Origin: Viscum album
Taxonomy: Eukaryota; Streptophyta; Magnoliopsida; Santalales; Viscaceae
NCBI GenBank assembly: GCA_963277665.1
Contig: OY728166.1
Span: 548,511,219 to 548,575,218, forward strand
Direction of reading: 5' to 3'
DNA: 64,000 nt
The stretch's first letter is position 1. Each line of letters starts with the position of its first letter. Below the pieces are notes generated by a model. It was not told the DNA's origin and did not search any database. It saw nothing but the letters and a program-made list of their open reading frames with translations. A program made the position numbers and the translations under genes. This document shows positions 35,225 through 48,965 of the stretch, one piece after another.

Positions 35225-37293
35225 TGTAACACCCCAATATTTTATAGTACTTTATCTCATTAATTTAATTCAATAACTTGCACTACAAGCAATACCAAGA
35301 TCGAACACACCACAAGTTACCAAACTAGCCGTTCAAAAAGAAGTTATGAATAGTATTAACTAAAATTTTAATCTTATATACTCTATATAATTTTAACATC
35401 CATATTATGTGTTTCTTAGACATAATATTAGAACAAATTCACTTTTTTCCAATAAAAGATGTATTTTTTCAAAAAATGCAATTTTAACGCCTTTTAATGG
35501 GGAGCCCTTTTTAAAACTGATATTTGACACTTTTATATATATAGTGTAATGATATTAAATTCCACTTTATAAGCGGGACATAAAAAATTTAGTTTGGAAT
35601 TTTTTTTGTACTTTTCTGATAGCTTTCATTTTTTGATGAATAGTGAAAAATACAATGTTTTAATTGAAAAAAACATTTTTAATAGAAATAATTTATAGTG
35701 ATAAATTAGGAATTTGAATGGTTTGAAGTATAATTATATTTTGTTTTTATCATTTAATACAATTTAGGTCATTATAAGTAATTTCATGTTTAAATTTGAC
35801 ATAATCACATGTTAATCATTTGATAGTTTTTACTTTTTAAAAACTCTCTTTTTAGTTTTGATGACGGGAATTAATTTTAAATTAAGAAATCAAACTTTTA
35901 TGTTTTGAATTTGATAAAATGGACTTAATTTTTGAATTCATAATATCAAATTTATCTTAGGATTAATTTTTGGTATTTTTTTTAACCATTCAATTTTTGA
36001 TGAATAGTGAAAAACACTACGTTATTATTTAAAACCGATTTTTTTTAAAATAATTATTTATTTTATTAAAATTTATTTTAATTCAAAATAGATATATAAT
36101 ACATATATAACTTCAATTTAATTCATTGGAGTCATTTTATAATAAAATTAGATGTATAAAACTTTATTGAACTTTTTAATGTTTTTTACCCACATTATAG
36201 TAGTATTTTCAAATTTGTATAAAACATAATTTTACAACTTCTGTGAGTTTAATATCAAAAGTTCGAGAGACAAGGTTGACATCAGTAAGTAAAATTTGAT
36301 TCAACAAGATGAATTTTTTTTGGTGAATTGTTACTTTTGACTTTTATTTAACACTATTAAAAAAGGTAAATAAGGCTAAAAATGATATTATAATTTCCCT
36401 AAAACTTGTCCTAATTATATTGGATAAGTTTAATTCTACCAAAAAAAACTTAGGAATAAAATATGATCCTTTTTGTTCCACTTTAAATAGATTAAGAAAT
36501 TTATTATTATTTTATTTAAAGAGGAGTTAAAAGTGTAAAAATTCAATTTTTAATAACTAATCCATTTTTTATATAGGTTTACACACAATATAAATTTTAC
36601 TATAATTACTCATTAAAAAGATAAACCGATTTCCTACATAATTGTATTTTATTTATAATTTTTAAACCTTATATAATATAATTTATTTCTATCAAAATGA
36701 TGATGCAATATTTACCTTATTAAAGAAATATTAAAATAATTGATATTAGAAATATCCATATAAATATAAATTATGACTAATGATGAATTACACTAAATTT
36801 ATATGTTAATATGACATTTTAGGATTGATTATATAAATTTTTTTCAATTTGATAAATTTTTTGTCACTTTTACAAAAACAAAATACCAAATAGTGTCAAA
36901 ACTGATATAAATTTGTTTTTAAAACTAATACTATATTATTGTTTGATATAATATTACTAAAAATCAAATATTTAGATAAAGTGCTTAATTAATATTATAT
37001 ATTTAATTAATGAACCAGTTTAGGTTCTATTGTATGTTTAGAGTATGTTTATAAACCATATAGTGTTACAATTCAAGAAGACACAGTAAAAGTTAAACTA
37101 TTTAACTAAGAGTTAAAACTAAAAGATAAGTTTAAAATGGTAACCTAAACTTGGATAAAACTTATTGTTTGAGATTTTTTAGACCCATAACCACCTAAAT
37201 CTTGATATAATTTTTTTTAGCCATTAGAAACTGAAAATTATTGTATTATAAAATAATATTTCAAGCTTTTCATAAAATGACCTTCACCTCTCT

Positions 37294-37477
37294 TATAAAA
37301 AGGTACTTCACCTTCTCTTAATTTCACACCTCCAATGCCATTTGGCTCGGCCAAAACCTACCCAAATATCCTCCCAACTTCCCTCACTTCATTCTAGAGT
37401 CCTTACTTTGATCATAAATACTACCTATTTATCCCTTTTGATCAACTCAAAAGGAAACACCCGAAAAAGAGGTAATA
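37294..37477 (+). promoter_or_regulatory. LTR core promoter and leader donor-like site (B 3' LTR)
   Basis: TATAAAAA at 37294-37301; GAG|GTAATA with GT at 37472, 178 bp apart. Confidence 0.6.
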
Positions 37478-37638
37478 ATTTCACCACCCTCTTTCAAATT
37501 CTTTTCTTCTTCCATTTCATCTTTCATTGTTGTTTCCATACCAAAATAAAAAATACACTACCTTCTACATACTGTGATGTTATTATAAATATGTTACAAC
37601 CATATTCCTTATTTTATATATCCTATAAATGACAAAGT

Positions 37639-38073
37639 CACCATAAATGCGTACATACGGCATACCATCTCCACGTCGTGGTGTAGTTTGTTATTCAAAA
37701 CCATCATATTTGGGTGGGTATAATAATTAGTATAACTGATTTAAATAATAAATAAAAATTTTGATAATTATTTATATATGATATAAAATCCAATTAGATA
37801 TGATTTCACCATCAATATAATGATATTGTCGCTCGTGCGTGCGTACAAATTACCGTCTTCAAGACACTATGAGATTCATTCACACGTCCACCAGTAAAAA
37901 ATGATTATAAAAATATATATTATTAATAAGTATGTAATATATGAGATAATAATGATACTATATATATATATATTTTTATGTACTTACATATAACTTATTC
38001 ACTTACTTCTTTTCAATACGATATGAAAATGGAAACAACGTTTATTCATGGGTATTGTCTCCATTAACCGTGT
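37639..38073 (+). promoter_or_regulatory. Hairpin trio, decayed (B 3' LTR)
   Basis: Loop-motif remnants lie at about 37648-37673 (GCGTACATACGG..TACCATCTCC), 37836-37860 (GCGTGCGTAC..TACCGTCTTC) and 38047-38063, the last with a deletion. Stems are only partly paired, for example CACC/GGTG in the first. Confidence 0.5.
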
Positions 38074-39675
38074 CTTCCATTTCATATATCTATCTATTAA
38101 AAATATTTATATTCTAAATATATATGATATATAAATCAAGTATTATATTTTTTATGTATTTAAATCATTATCTAAAGGATAAAAGTTAAAACACGTACAA
38201 TAAAAAAGCGATTATTACCCAAAATGATAATTTAACATAGAAATTTTTATTAAATGTGCATAAAAATGTCATAAATGAATCATGTCTGATATAATAAATA
38301 TGAATATGGTTCTGGTATAGTTTAATAACATACTATGGTCATTATACTTGAGGTTAAATGTAGCCTCTAATAATGGAAAGTGCATGGTAAGGGTTAATTT
38401 CACAATCTCGTTATTATCCGAGGTTGTTTTTACGTAAGAATCTACTAGGACCTCTTTATCATTCAAATCCATGATTTCGTAAAAATGAATTTTAAATTTT
38501 TTTTAATTACTAGACAATAGGTTAATGTCATTTATATACCCTTATTTGACCATATATGTTTTAAAAGGAATCATTCTATCGTTTTCCAAATAATGTACTT
38601 TATGACGTTTTCGACAAAATTAAGGTAAGAATGTATTTTTTATCTATTATGGTGGGTGTGTCTATTTTCCATTGTTATATCATATTAGAAGCATTCCATA
38701 AAAGATATAAAAATATTTTCAAAATAATTGTTTTATTTTATAATTATATGACTTCTAAATGATTTAAAAATATAAATAGATATTTCTCTAAAAAAGTTTT
38801 GATTTCATCTATGTCACATCCTTTGATGGATTTTAGGATTGTTTGAAGTTGATTTATTATGATACAAAAGCATTCATATTTTATTTAGGGTTTTGTGATA
38901 TGTTTGACTGTGGATGTGTCATTTTTACACCATTCATGGTTTATGGATAAATTATTGAAATTTCCTATGATAGTTTTAATATGTATGTTTATGTTATGTT
39001 TAAGCCTTTTCATATAAGGAATGCATTGAACTTAGTAAGTGATTGGTGCAGCCCGCTATAGATCTTTGATGTATCGGTAGGTCTCATGAGACAAACTAGT
39101 GTCTTGGCATAAGGCGTTGACAAAATATTATTTTTTTTCTTGGCACAAGGCCTTGACTATGTGGTTATGAGGTTTGGAATTATGCATTCCATCATTAAGA
39201 AATTAGCTATTAATATTACATGTGATTATTCAACTACTGGATTATATCCATGTGAATAAGAAAATGGAATTATTTGATTTATCTTTTCTATATCATTCCT
39301 ATGTTTATGTTTAAAAGGATGTTGTTTTTGTTTTATACAATGCCTTAATTTTTTATGCTTATTTATACATTTTTCCGCTATATTTTTATCTTTACTGAGC
39401 ATCTGAGATCACCCCTTTCTATGTTTTATTTTTTCTAGTATGTGAAGAAGTATATTATGACTCACCTTCAGGGATATTCTAAGGGATATGAATGTGGTAA
39501 ATGGAGAAATTGTTTTTGTTGGTTTTCATTTTAGAATGTAATGTAACTTTCATGTACGTAATCTATTTTACTATACTGCTAAATTGATCGGTCCTTTGGG
39601 ACAAGATTCCTAGTAATCATGCCAATGTATTAAAATAATTCATCAGCTTCGGGCTTCTGGTGTCGGGGAATTACA

Positions 39676-42130
39676 AAAATCACTCAAGAAATGATACTTC
39701 CGGAGTATGTTCTTTGTCAGTTGATGTATCCTCGGATCCTTTTCAAGAGCCATCGTTGCAGTATTACTACAGTAGTGTGTGATAGGATCTTTACTACTAG
39801 TTACCAAATCAATCTATTGGATATAGTTTCACATCTATACTGATTTTTTATCTATCTCAAACGTAGCAATATACTCAGACTCGGTCATATAATATGTAAC
39901 CAAAACCAATATTGATCTCTTTGAACACACAACAACTCCATTCAAAGTGAATATGTATCCCATTTGTGACTTCATGTTATCTTGATCAGTTTGTAAACTA
40001 GCTAATGTATATCATCTGATGACTAGTTCCTCATCTCCTCCATAAATGGTAATCATATCATTAGAACACTTTAGATAAATAAGTATATTCTTGACTTCCA
40101 TCCAATGATAGTCACCTAGATCAGCTTGATGTCTTTCTACCACACTTAATGTGTAGGAGACATCTAGCCTAGTAAATAACATAACATAGATGATCAGAAC
40201 AATCTCTAATGAATATGGAATCCTCGTTATTCTATTTCTTTCTTCATGTGTCTGAGGACACATTTTCACGGAAATTTGAATTCCATGTGATGTTGTAAAC
40301 AATCCCCACATGGATTTTTCTATACCGAATCTCTTTAATATCTTGTCAATGTATGTACTTTTAAATAGGTCAAGCAACCTCTTTGATATGTCACGATGGA
40401 TCTTGATCCCAAGAATATATGTTTTCTCACCCAATTCATTCATATAGAAGTATTTATTCATCCATTCCATAATACACTATAATATTAGTATTTCATTTCC
40501 AATCAATAATATGCCATCAACACATATTGTTAATAAATTGACTACACCCCACTAAACTGTTTATAGACACACAACTTTTATTTGTTCTTTATGAAACCAA
40601 TTTACATTATTGGCCCATCAAAAAAATTTTCCATGACCTGGATTCTTACTTTAATCCGTAAATGAAAAGTTGAAAATTGTTTACCTTGTCGACATCCTTT
40701 GCAGTCAGAAACCCTTCGAGATGTGTCATATATACATATTCCAAAAGGTTCCCATTAAGGAAGGTTGTTTTTACATCCATTTACCAAGTCTCGTATTCAT
40801 GGAAAGTAGTATTAGCACGTATAATTATGATGTATTTCAGCATTGAAACTGGGGAAAATATTTCAACGTAGTCAATGCCTTGATGCTATTTAATCCATTT
40901 TTCAACCATTCATGCCTTATAGGTACTTACTTGTACATCCATATCCAGTTTTTTCTTGAATACCCATTTCCAACCAATAGTATTTATATCTATTAGATGG
41001 TCTACTAAATTCTAGACTTGGATTTGGTACATGGAATCCATTTCAGAATTCATGGCTTCTTTCCACTTGAAAACATCCATGCCACCAACTGCATCCTTTT
41101 AGGTTAAAGGATCATTATTATCAACTAATAATGATTCCCCATCCTTGGTGACAATAAAACCATACCATTCTAGTTCTCTATCCTCTATAGTACTCGCATA
41201 GTGTAATTGTGTCTTTGGAATGGTTTCATCTTCCATGAGACTTTGTGGAAGTTGTTCTCATTCCAAATATTTTGTATAGAGAGCCTGTAATTCATCAATG
41301 TCTATCATTCTCCCACTATCTCTTTTAGAGATTAGATCCTACTTAGGAAAATTATGACATCTGATAAACACAACCTTTTTGTCTAAAGGATTGTATAGGT
41401 GGTATCCATTTGTTTCTGTGGGATATCCTATAAAGAAACACATTCTATATTGGTGTGTAAGCTCATTACCTAAATATCCTTAATAATTTCTTCAAAACCC
41501 CATACTTGTAAGTAATAAGTCATTTGTTTCTTTCCATTCCACAATTTTTATGGAATACCATATGTTTCTTTAGTAGACACTCAATTTAGTACGTATGCTA
41601 CTATTTGTAACGTGTTCCCTAAAAGGATATTGAAATACTCACATGACTCATCCTTGATCTCATCATGCTTATAAAGGTGCAGTTATTCACTTCTCTTACA
41701 CCATTCCAATAAGGAGTATAAAAATGAAATAGTTGAGATAAATTTCCAAACTCTCATCAATAATCAATGAAGTCTTGATTAAGATATTCTCCACCACGGT
41801 CTGAGAAAAGTTTCTTAATCTTGTTATCGTGATTGTTCTCAACTTCAATCTTCTATTCCTTGAATTTATCAAAATAATAAGGATTATACCTCATTAATTA
41901 TACATATCCATATCAACTAAAACCACAATTAAAAGTTATGAAGTATGAGTAACCTCCCATTTCATCAATAGGAAATGGTCCACACAAATCGGTATTATTG
42001 GTGACAAATTCGGCCTAAAGCTGCAAACAGTCATCTTTGTTGAAACTGAAGGCTCCCTTTAACTCACCAGGACATCTCGAGAAGACCAAGACATCCATGT
42101 GTAAGTTCCAAGGATTTCGTGAAAGACAAA
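39676..42130 (-). pseudogene. Ty1/copia pol fragment: integrase, RT and RNase H (decayed)
   Basis: Read right to left on the minus strand, the domains follow copia order. Integrase (about 42130-41500) shows LCGPFPIDEMGGYSYFITF, LFSDRGGEYLNQDFID and the HLYNPLDKKVVFI block after it. A linker follows, then RT (about 41000-40012) with KWVFKKKLDMDVQ and IDYVEIFSPV. The YVDD box is altered to CVDG at 40513-40524. The longest open piece, 40470-40012, holds LGEKTYILGIKIHRDISKR, a plant-copia signature. RNase H remnants (40010-39690) include ESEYIA and HQLTKNILRKYHF. Stops and shifts occur throughout. The left end is cut exactly by element B's LTR; the right end fades in the zinc-finger region of integrase. 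No LTR of this element is visible. Confidence 0.85.
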
Positions 42131-43973
42131 AAGCTACACATAAAACACTTACTCACCCAATGTGTTGTTAATGAAATTATTTCACCCCAAACTCCCAAAA
42201 CTAGCCAAGATAGACCCATGCAATGTAGAAGTTGGTGTACAAAATCTCATCTTGTGCATAAGGTTCTTATGCACCTAATGTGACGTGAAACACCACTTAT
42301 GTGCCAAATTAATTACATTATTCCACCAACAATGTTTCCTATAAATATAATGGCACCTCACAATTTTTGGGGTAACACTCTAGAAGTTGAATAATCACTC
42401 TCATGTGCGCAAGAGGACCCCTTTCACAACTGCATGAAAGTCATGTCTTCATGTTATAGAATATTTCATGACAGTTCCCCCATTGGTCCCCCATCGGGTG
42501 GGCCCACAAGGGCTCAAACCTCACCCATTTCATTTTTTTCCTAAGGTTGGTGCACACAAAAGACTCTTATTGTGCACAGTAATCACCTATGATATGTTTG
42601 CGCAAAAGAACCTTCTTGTGGGCATCCCAATCCATTGTGAATCCATATTTTTCACAGTACCCTTATTATTTCACACAAGTCCCCAATCTTGTGTGAATAT
42701 TTTTTTTACGACAGCATGGATTGTATTTGACTAAAAGAATCATGTTTGAACACTTATCACATGCAACATCCACATCTAGCACACACCTCCTATGTGCGGC
42801 CCTCCAAGATTGTGTGTATTGATTTCATGGTTCCTTGTGCTGTGTCCCTTATTGTATTTCCCTACCTCTTGATTTTTTACATAGGTATGCTAACCCCCCT
42901 TTCTCTTGAGCATAGTGACACTAACATAGACCCCACTATTGACTAATCCTTGGCCATTTCTGTCAGGCATTGATAATGCCTTCCCTTAACCAAGTTTGGG
43001 TGGGTATCAGTTATGTAAATCTAAGGGGTGAGGAGTGAGTTCTCCTCATTCGAGCTGTGACGTTAAACTGCCAAGCACCATCGTCCTCAGCACATGTTAC
43101 TAAACTGTAGCCTCACTCTATTCCATGCACATGGAGTGCCCCGCCTTCGGTATTTTCCGTTCCCACGAGCCTCAATGAGAGTTATATCTTCCTTACATGG
43201 AATGAGATCCACTTTTCATGGAGCAACATCTTCCCATGTGGAAGGTAAATCATCATAGTGTAAGCCCTTAAACATTCTTATAGTTGATAAACCCATTTCT
43301 CCTCATTGTATCATTTGGATGTAATGACCAGATAAGGGATGATCATCAAGGACTCTCAACACCCCATCCCTCTCCCTCTCATATTTGTTTCCATGGTACA
43401 CTCTTATGTGTATTTCCCACTCCATTACTCATTGAAACGTCTTTCATGACACAAAAGTATGGTCTAATGATTCCTCTTGATTCTAACACTGAGCATTACT
43501 CACATGGGTTTAGAGGTTAGTAGTGAACGTGTCACCCTTCTTTAAGGCATCAATTCTGGTGTAAGCCCTAGCTTCCACCTTCATGGGCTGCAATCCATGC
43601 CTAAGACATTGACCACCGAACTATGTGGGATTTGATCTCTCCCTCCTAGGAAAGGTTTGTAGGACACCTCCACTAGGGTTAATATCAACCATCAATAAAC
43701 ATTGGTGCGCTCTACCTAGGGGTGATCCTCGCAGATCTCAATATCCATCATCATCCATTCCCATCCTGATATTTCCCTTGAGCTACTATATCTCGAGAGG
43801 GTCATACCCCACCTAGAGGTCACATCTCCTCCGGGTCCACTTGGGTAGCTTCAATGCATAATCCCCACACCGCATGCTTGGGCCACCTCCTTAGGTATAA
43901 GACCCAGTGCCCCTATCCATAACTACATGGATTTTGATTCCCAACCATCTAGTATATGTAGGAAACCATATAA
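42131..43973. other. Unassigned, less AT-rich region left of element C
   Basis: No coding motif recognised on either strand. A TATA-like TATAAATATAATGG occurs near 42351, so part may be an old LTR. The stretch around 43640-43745 resembles 55450-55560 and, more weakly, 55995-56075 on the far side of element C. The region looks like the left half of whatever C inserted into. Confidence 0.4.
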
Positions 43974-45675
43974 TGACACATATATTTATAGAATAAAACA
44001 TTTTCATATCTATTAATATTTATGCATACAATATTAATTTTATGTAAAATAGGAATCTTTTTTTTGATCGCATACTCAGCACGCAAGAATGGGTTTATTT
44101 TAAATTTTAAATTGCACACAACTTTGTGTTATAGAGTTAATATAAGAATTAATCCAATTTTATTCATGAAAAACTCTAATATTTTTAAACAGTCATTTTA
44201 CCACCTTTTGAGGGACAACCCTTTTTAAATCATATTTTTTTCACTACTATATGTTAAATTTGAAAAAATAATTATTTTTATAATCAGGACATCAAAATTT
44301 ACTTTGGCTGAAATTTTGGTATTTTTCTGATAATGTTTATTTGTAATGAATAGTGAAAATTACAGCATTTTAATTCAAAACTGCATTTTAAGATAATTTA
44401 TTTACATATTTAGATTTTACGTTCAATTTGTTTTCAAGTGTAATTAGATTATTTTTTAACCATATAATACAATTTTATTCATTTGATGTAATTTTAATTT
44501 TTAATTAGGGAATAAACACATATCAATCTTTTGATAGTTATAATTTTTTTAAACACGTTTTTTGGTTTTCAAAACGGAAATTAATTTTAAATAAATTTTG
44601 AAAACATCTGTGTTTTGAATATGGAAAAATGGATTCCATATTTGGAATCAGGAGGTTCATATTGTGTAAATAGTTAACTTTAATTTTTAAACATTATGAA
44701 TAATAACTTCAGTAAATATTTTATTTACCATGGTTAAACAATAAATCTGGTAAATAAGGGTAAAAATAAAATTATAATAATATTTAATTACCCTAACACA
44801 TGTTATAAACCTATTTAATGAGATATTTAAAACCATGGTAATCCTTGGGTAGTTTTTGGGACCCCATGTAGCCACTTATGTGTGAAAATGACATTTAATT
44901 CATTTTAATTTAAAGTTAAGAAAAATATAACCTAAACATATATATTTTAGTAAATAATTTTTTATATGGGATTATATAAGTGATATCTTTGACTATAAAT
45001 ATTAATTTGAAATATAAAAATATCTCCTACATCTTGGTATTTTATTTATAATTTTTAGACATTATTTAAATAAATTTAATTAGGACATAATAATGATGTA
45101 GTGATTTTTTCATTATTAAAGGATTCAAATAAATGATTTTATAAATGTTAAAATAATTGTAATTTGGTATTTTTTCTGTCATCCACGAATTTTTTTGGAC
45201 TATAGTTACATGTTATATCTTTATATATTATTTTTTTGATGTAATAAGTATATATGGTTTTTTTAAAAGTCATGATATGAATAGTGTCAAAATTGACATA
45301 ATTCATATTTTAAAAAATAAATTTTTTTATTAAATATTATTAAATTCAAAAAAATATAAGATTCCGCCAAAAAGTTATCATATGACCATAAATGTATTAT
45401 TGACTCTTTAATTGGATATTTTTCATGTTTTGGTAACTATTTTTATTCTCAAATTGTTAAATGCTTGATAAAACGGTAAGTGTAAAAAAGTGTTAAGTAA
45501 AAAAGATAAGGATTAAAAAATATCCTAAACCTATCTAATTATTATTGAATTATTTTATTTTAACTTATATTAATATTATATTTAAACTAACGGAATTTTT
45601 ACTCATTTATAAACGAAATAGAATTTATAATAAAATAATATTTCAAGATATTCCTTAAGTTCTCATCCTCCCTCT

Positions 45676-45858
45676 TATAAAAGGCCACCAGCTCTAACAC
45701 ATACTCACACCTCTCAAGATCCTTGGATCGCCAAAAATCTTCTCCAATAAGCTCAAAAAATACCTATATTTCTCCTAGAAGCCTTACCTTAGGAATAAGG
45801 CATTTCAAGATATCCCTTTTCCTCAAATCAAAAAAAAATCACCAGATTTGAGGTAACG
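45676..45858 (+). promoter_or_regulatory. LTR core promoter and leader donor-like site (C 5' LTR)
   Basis: TATAAAAG at 45676-45683; GAG|GTAACG with GT at 45853, 177 bp apart. Confidence 0.62.
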
Positions 45859-46033
45859 TCTTCTCTCAAGTTCGTTTCTTTTATTTTTCCTTATACACTC
45901 CCTATGATCTGCTTATTATTTTTTATATAATAGAAATATGTATACTCAATATATTAGGTTGTTTATAATAGAAGGTTTCGAACTAATATTACATACACCT
46001 CCGCCTAATAGGTATAGAACATACTGTTTCTCT

Positions 46034-46448
46034 GGAGGGTGAACTACTGCCTCCCGAAATGATGATTGTTCAATCTTCTCCTACCACCTATTATAGTGGA
46101 AATTATGAGTGAAATTAAATTGTATATGATATATATGATATTAAATTTATATCTATTATTCTATAATTAGAATTTATTACATACCTTTATTCTTTTCATG
46201 TTATATAAATATGATAATTTCATTTGAGGATATGCGAACTACCACCCCCTCAAAGTGATATGACTCATTCATGCTAAACATGGAATGTATAAATGAGGAA
46301 ATTAATTAACTTATGTAACATATATAACTTATATATTATACTATAATTATAATATACTTATGTATCATTTAGTTTTCATTCCATTAAATATGAAAAGTAA
46401 ATGAAAGTAGCATTCATGCGTATGTTCGACTTACTATCTCCATGAATG
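46034..46448 (+). promoter_or_regulatory. Hairpin trio (C 5' LTR)
   Basis: Hairpin 1: GGAGG (46034-46038)/CCTCC (46050-46054), loop GTGAACTACTG. Hairpin 2: TTTGAGG (46223-46229)/CCTCAAA (46248-46254), loop with GCGAACTACCAC. Hairpin 3: CATTCATG (46411-46418)/CATGAATG (46441-46448), loop with CGTATGTTCGACTTACTATC. Stems 1 and 2 differ completely in sequence from those of A and B, yet each still pairs. Confidence 0.7.
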
Positions 46449-48261
46449 GTGCATTTCATTTCTTCTATAAAAATGTATTGGGATATTATAAATACATATA
46501 TATGTGATAAATGGGATATATATGATATCTATGCATGAATATAATTGTGTACAAAATGTACTTTTGACCACATGGACAATTTGTAATTGTAACATTTCAT
46601 TTTTGACTCAAGTTTCGAACATCGACAAAATGACCGATATGAACTCAAATAATTAACAAATTGTTACATAAAGGTAATAGGTGATATAAAAGGAATAATA
46701 AAATTGAAAAGTTTTCTTTTTAAAGTATATATTTACTTAATTTTATTATTCAGTAATAACAAGGAACATTCAAGACAAGTCAGGCTCGATGTAAGGGAAC
46801 CTTTCACCATCCTCTTTTTGTCAAAGACTTCTTTTATGTTATGTATTTTAAATTTCCATTTTATTATGTTGGGATATATTATTATATATATTTATTTCTT
46901 TAAATTTTATTTTCCATGTGATGATAGATCCTATTTATCCCATCAACTCATCTTCTAAACTATAAAGTGACGTGGTTAGGCTGCCGAATTTTTGTAAGTG
47001 GAATCTTAACTGAATCTCTATTCATTGAGTTAAATATCCATTTAATTGATTTTATCAAGAATATGTGTAAATTAACTCTAATTTAATTTACAAATATTAT
47101 ATAAATATATTGAGTATACTTATATTTGTCACACATAATTATGTCACTGATTTATCGTTAATCTAATGATATGATCTGTGTAAGGGACTTCGTCTCAATC
47201 TCATTTCGTTGAGGAATATAATGAATTTATGAGCCTTTATTATCATATATGGTGTTTATAAAACCCTTTTAACATTTTATATCTTGAATTAGTATATTCT
47301 CATGATATTTAAATTTTTTTTAATGTTATTTCTTATTGACTTTTATTCCTCTGTTTCTTTAGTGGTAAGAGACTCTTCAACTAAAACATAATTTTAAATG
47401 TTTTAATGATTTATCCTTATAAAATCTCATATTTCATGTAACTGTATTAAAAATGTGTTTTAGGAATTTATTTACATGGAAATGAGTGCTTTAAACTGTA
47501 AATTCTGTTAAAAAGGTTCAATGTGGTATCAGACACATTGATTAAGAACTCTTCTTTTTGAAATGAATTGATTATAAGAATTTATTGAAATGATATCATG
47601 TGATTGAAATGTAGAAATTTTATTTTTCATTTACTATTGTCTAATGTGTTATGAATATGTTATGTTACTTGGACATTTTATGGGTGGTTATCTGATAAAC
47701 TAAATGGCGGGTTGTTTCGTGATAAACCATGGACGGGTGGTGATGTTATAACTTCTAATTAATTGGGTATGAATGTTGGTTGTATGGATATTACATTTAG
47801 AGATATGTGTGGAAGTTGATCATATGGTTGTAAAATTTAATTGTTTTTATATCCCAAGTTACATTTATATGATATACGTTTGTTTCTATGTGTTTTATGG
47901 TAATATTTTTGTTATAAAAAAGGTTTTGCAAATAGCTTATATTCAGTGAAGTGTTTTTGTTTCTTCATTAAGGTGAAAAGTATTAGTTTACAATAATGTA
48001 TTCATGTATTACATGATTTTTTAAGACTAACAGTTTTCCTTCATTATGAACACATTGCTGATCATTTAATGCTCATCCCATGTTTTTGAAATGTTTTTCA
48101 AAAAAAATGGATACTAAGTAGAAGTGCCTACGTGTAATTTTAAAGTTGTTATGTATAAGTTATAACCTAACTATCTAAAGCTGTAAACATAAAAATATCA
48201 TCAATGTGAATTCCGAACATTATTAAAAACTATGTAATTTTTAATTTCTGGGCTTTATAGT

Positions 48262-48272
48262 TGGTATCATAT
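48262..48272 (+). promoter_or_regulatory. Primer binding site of element C (tRNA-iMet, degenerate)
   Basis: TGGTATCATAT, two bases after the LTR end. Confidence 0.7.
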
Positions 48273-48489
48273 GTCATTTTAGATAACCTTAGAGGTTAGG
48301 GTGTTATTTAAGAATAAGTCACATAACTATAATGGTTAGAATATTAGAAAGATTCATAGTTATTTTAGATAAATTGAATGAGTTTATGATACCATGAATA
48401 AGTATATCGTAGTGTTTAACCTCTTCATAATATAGTATATGATGATTATACTAATATAATCACACTAAACTTTCTAGTTTTAGTAAATG

Positions 48490-48965
48490 GATGGATCTTG
48501 AAAGCACCAAAGTAACAATGGATGTGAAGGAAACTCTTATTGTTTTCTGAATGAGAAAATGAAAGAAATAGGAGTTGTAATGAAAAATATTGTGTTTATT
48601 CTTAAACATATATCTAAAATCATGATTTACCTCTTGAACCTTGGATATTTTCTAATGCATCATATATGTGAGAAATGAATCACAATGGATGTTCAGGTAA
48701 TAATCATAACAGAATGTATACTAAAAAATCTATGTGTCAAAGATGTGGAAAGAAACACTTAGGAAAATGCTTCAAATGGACATGAAGATGTATCAGATGT
48801 GGTAATGAAGGTTATTAATCAATAACCATACAAGGATAAATGAATCATCCAGTTTACTATAGGAAATGGAAATAAGTTCTTTCTGAAAGAGAAATTGAAT
48901 GTTTTCAATGTTGTGTGCATGGTCATTATACAATAATTTATGGCCTAAAAAGAAGGTTTGGGAAT
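48490..48965 (+). pseudogene. Element C nucleocapsid remnant: three CCHC zinc knuckles
   Basis: An ATG near 48490 begins a decayed N-terminal stretch reminiscent of element A's. From about 48737 come CQRCGKKHLGKC, RCIRCGNEGY followed by a stop, and, after about 70 bp, ECFQCCVHGHYT. The three-knuckle arrangement and spacing match elements A and B; the capsid core is again absent. The frame is broken by several stops. RNA binding is inferred from family knowledge only. Confidence 0.6.

Larger units (their letters stand above)
35225..39675 (+). mobile_element. Element B 3' LTR (4451 bp)
   Basis: It starts TGTAACACCCC and ends GGGGAATTACA, followed at once by copia pol sequence on the opposite strand. 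From 36183 onward it matches 1-2493 plus 31827-32842. It also resembles the LTR of element A (compare 7440-9950 and 13780-16250), so the two belong to one family. Confidence 0.88.
43974..48259 (+). mobile_element. Element C 5' LTR
   Basis: It aligns with 50822-55340, for example 45665-45870/52645-52850 and 47690-47760/54650-54730. It ends GGGCTTTATA. The first bases are mutated, so the start is accurate only to a few bp. Confidence 0.8.

Noticed and set aside
42540..43520. Plus-strand frames 42468-42734 and 43284-43520 as host genes
   Set aside because: No domain, no splice-site or codon evidence, and they lie in degenerate repeat-like sequence.
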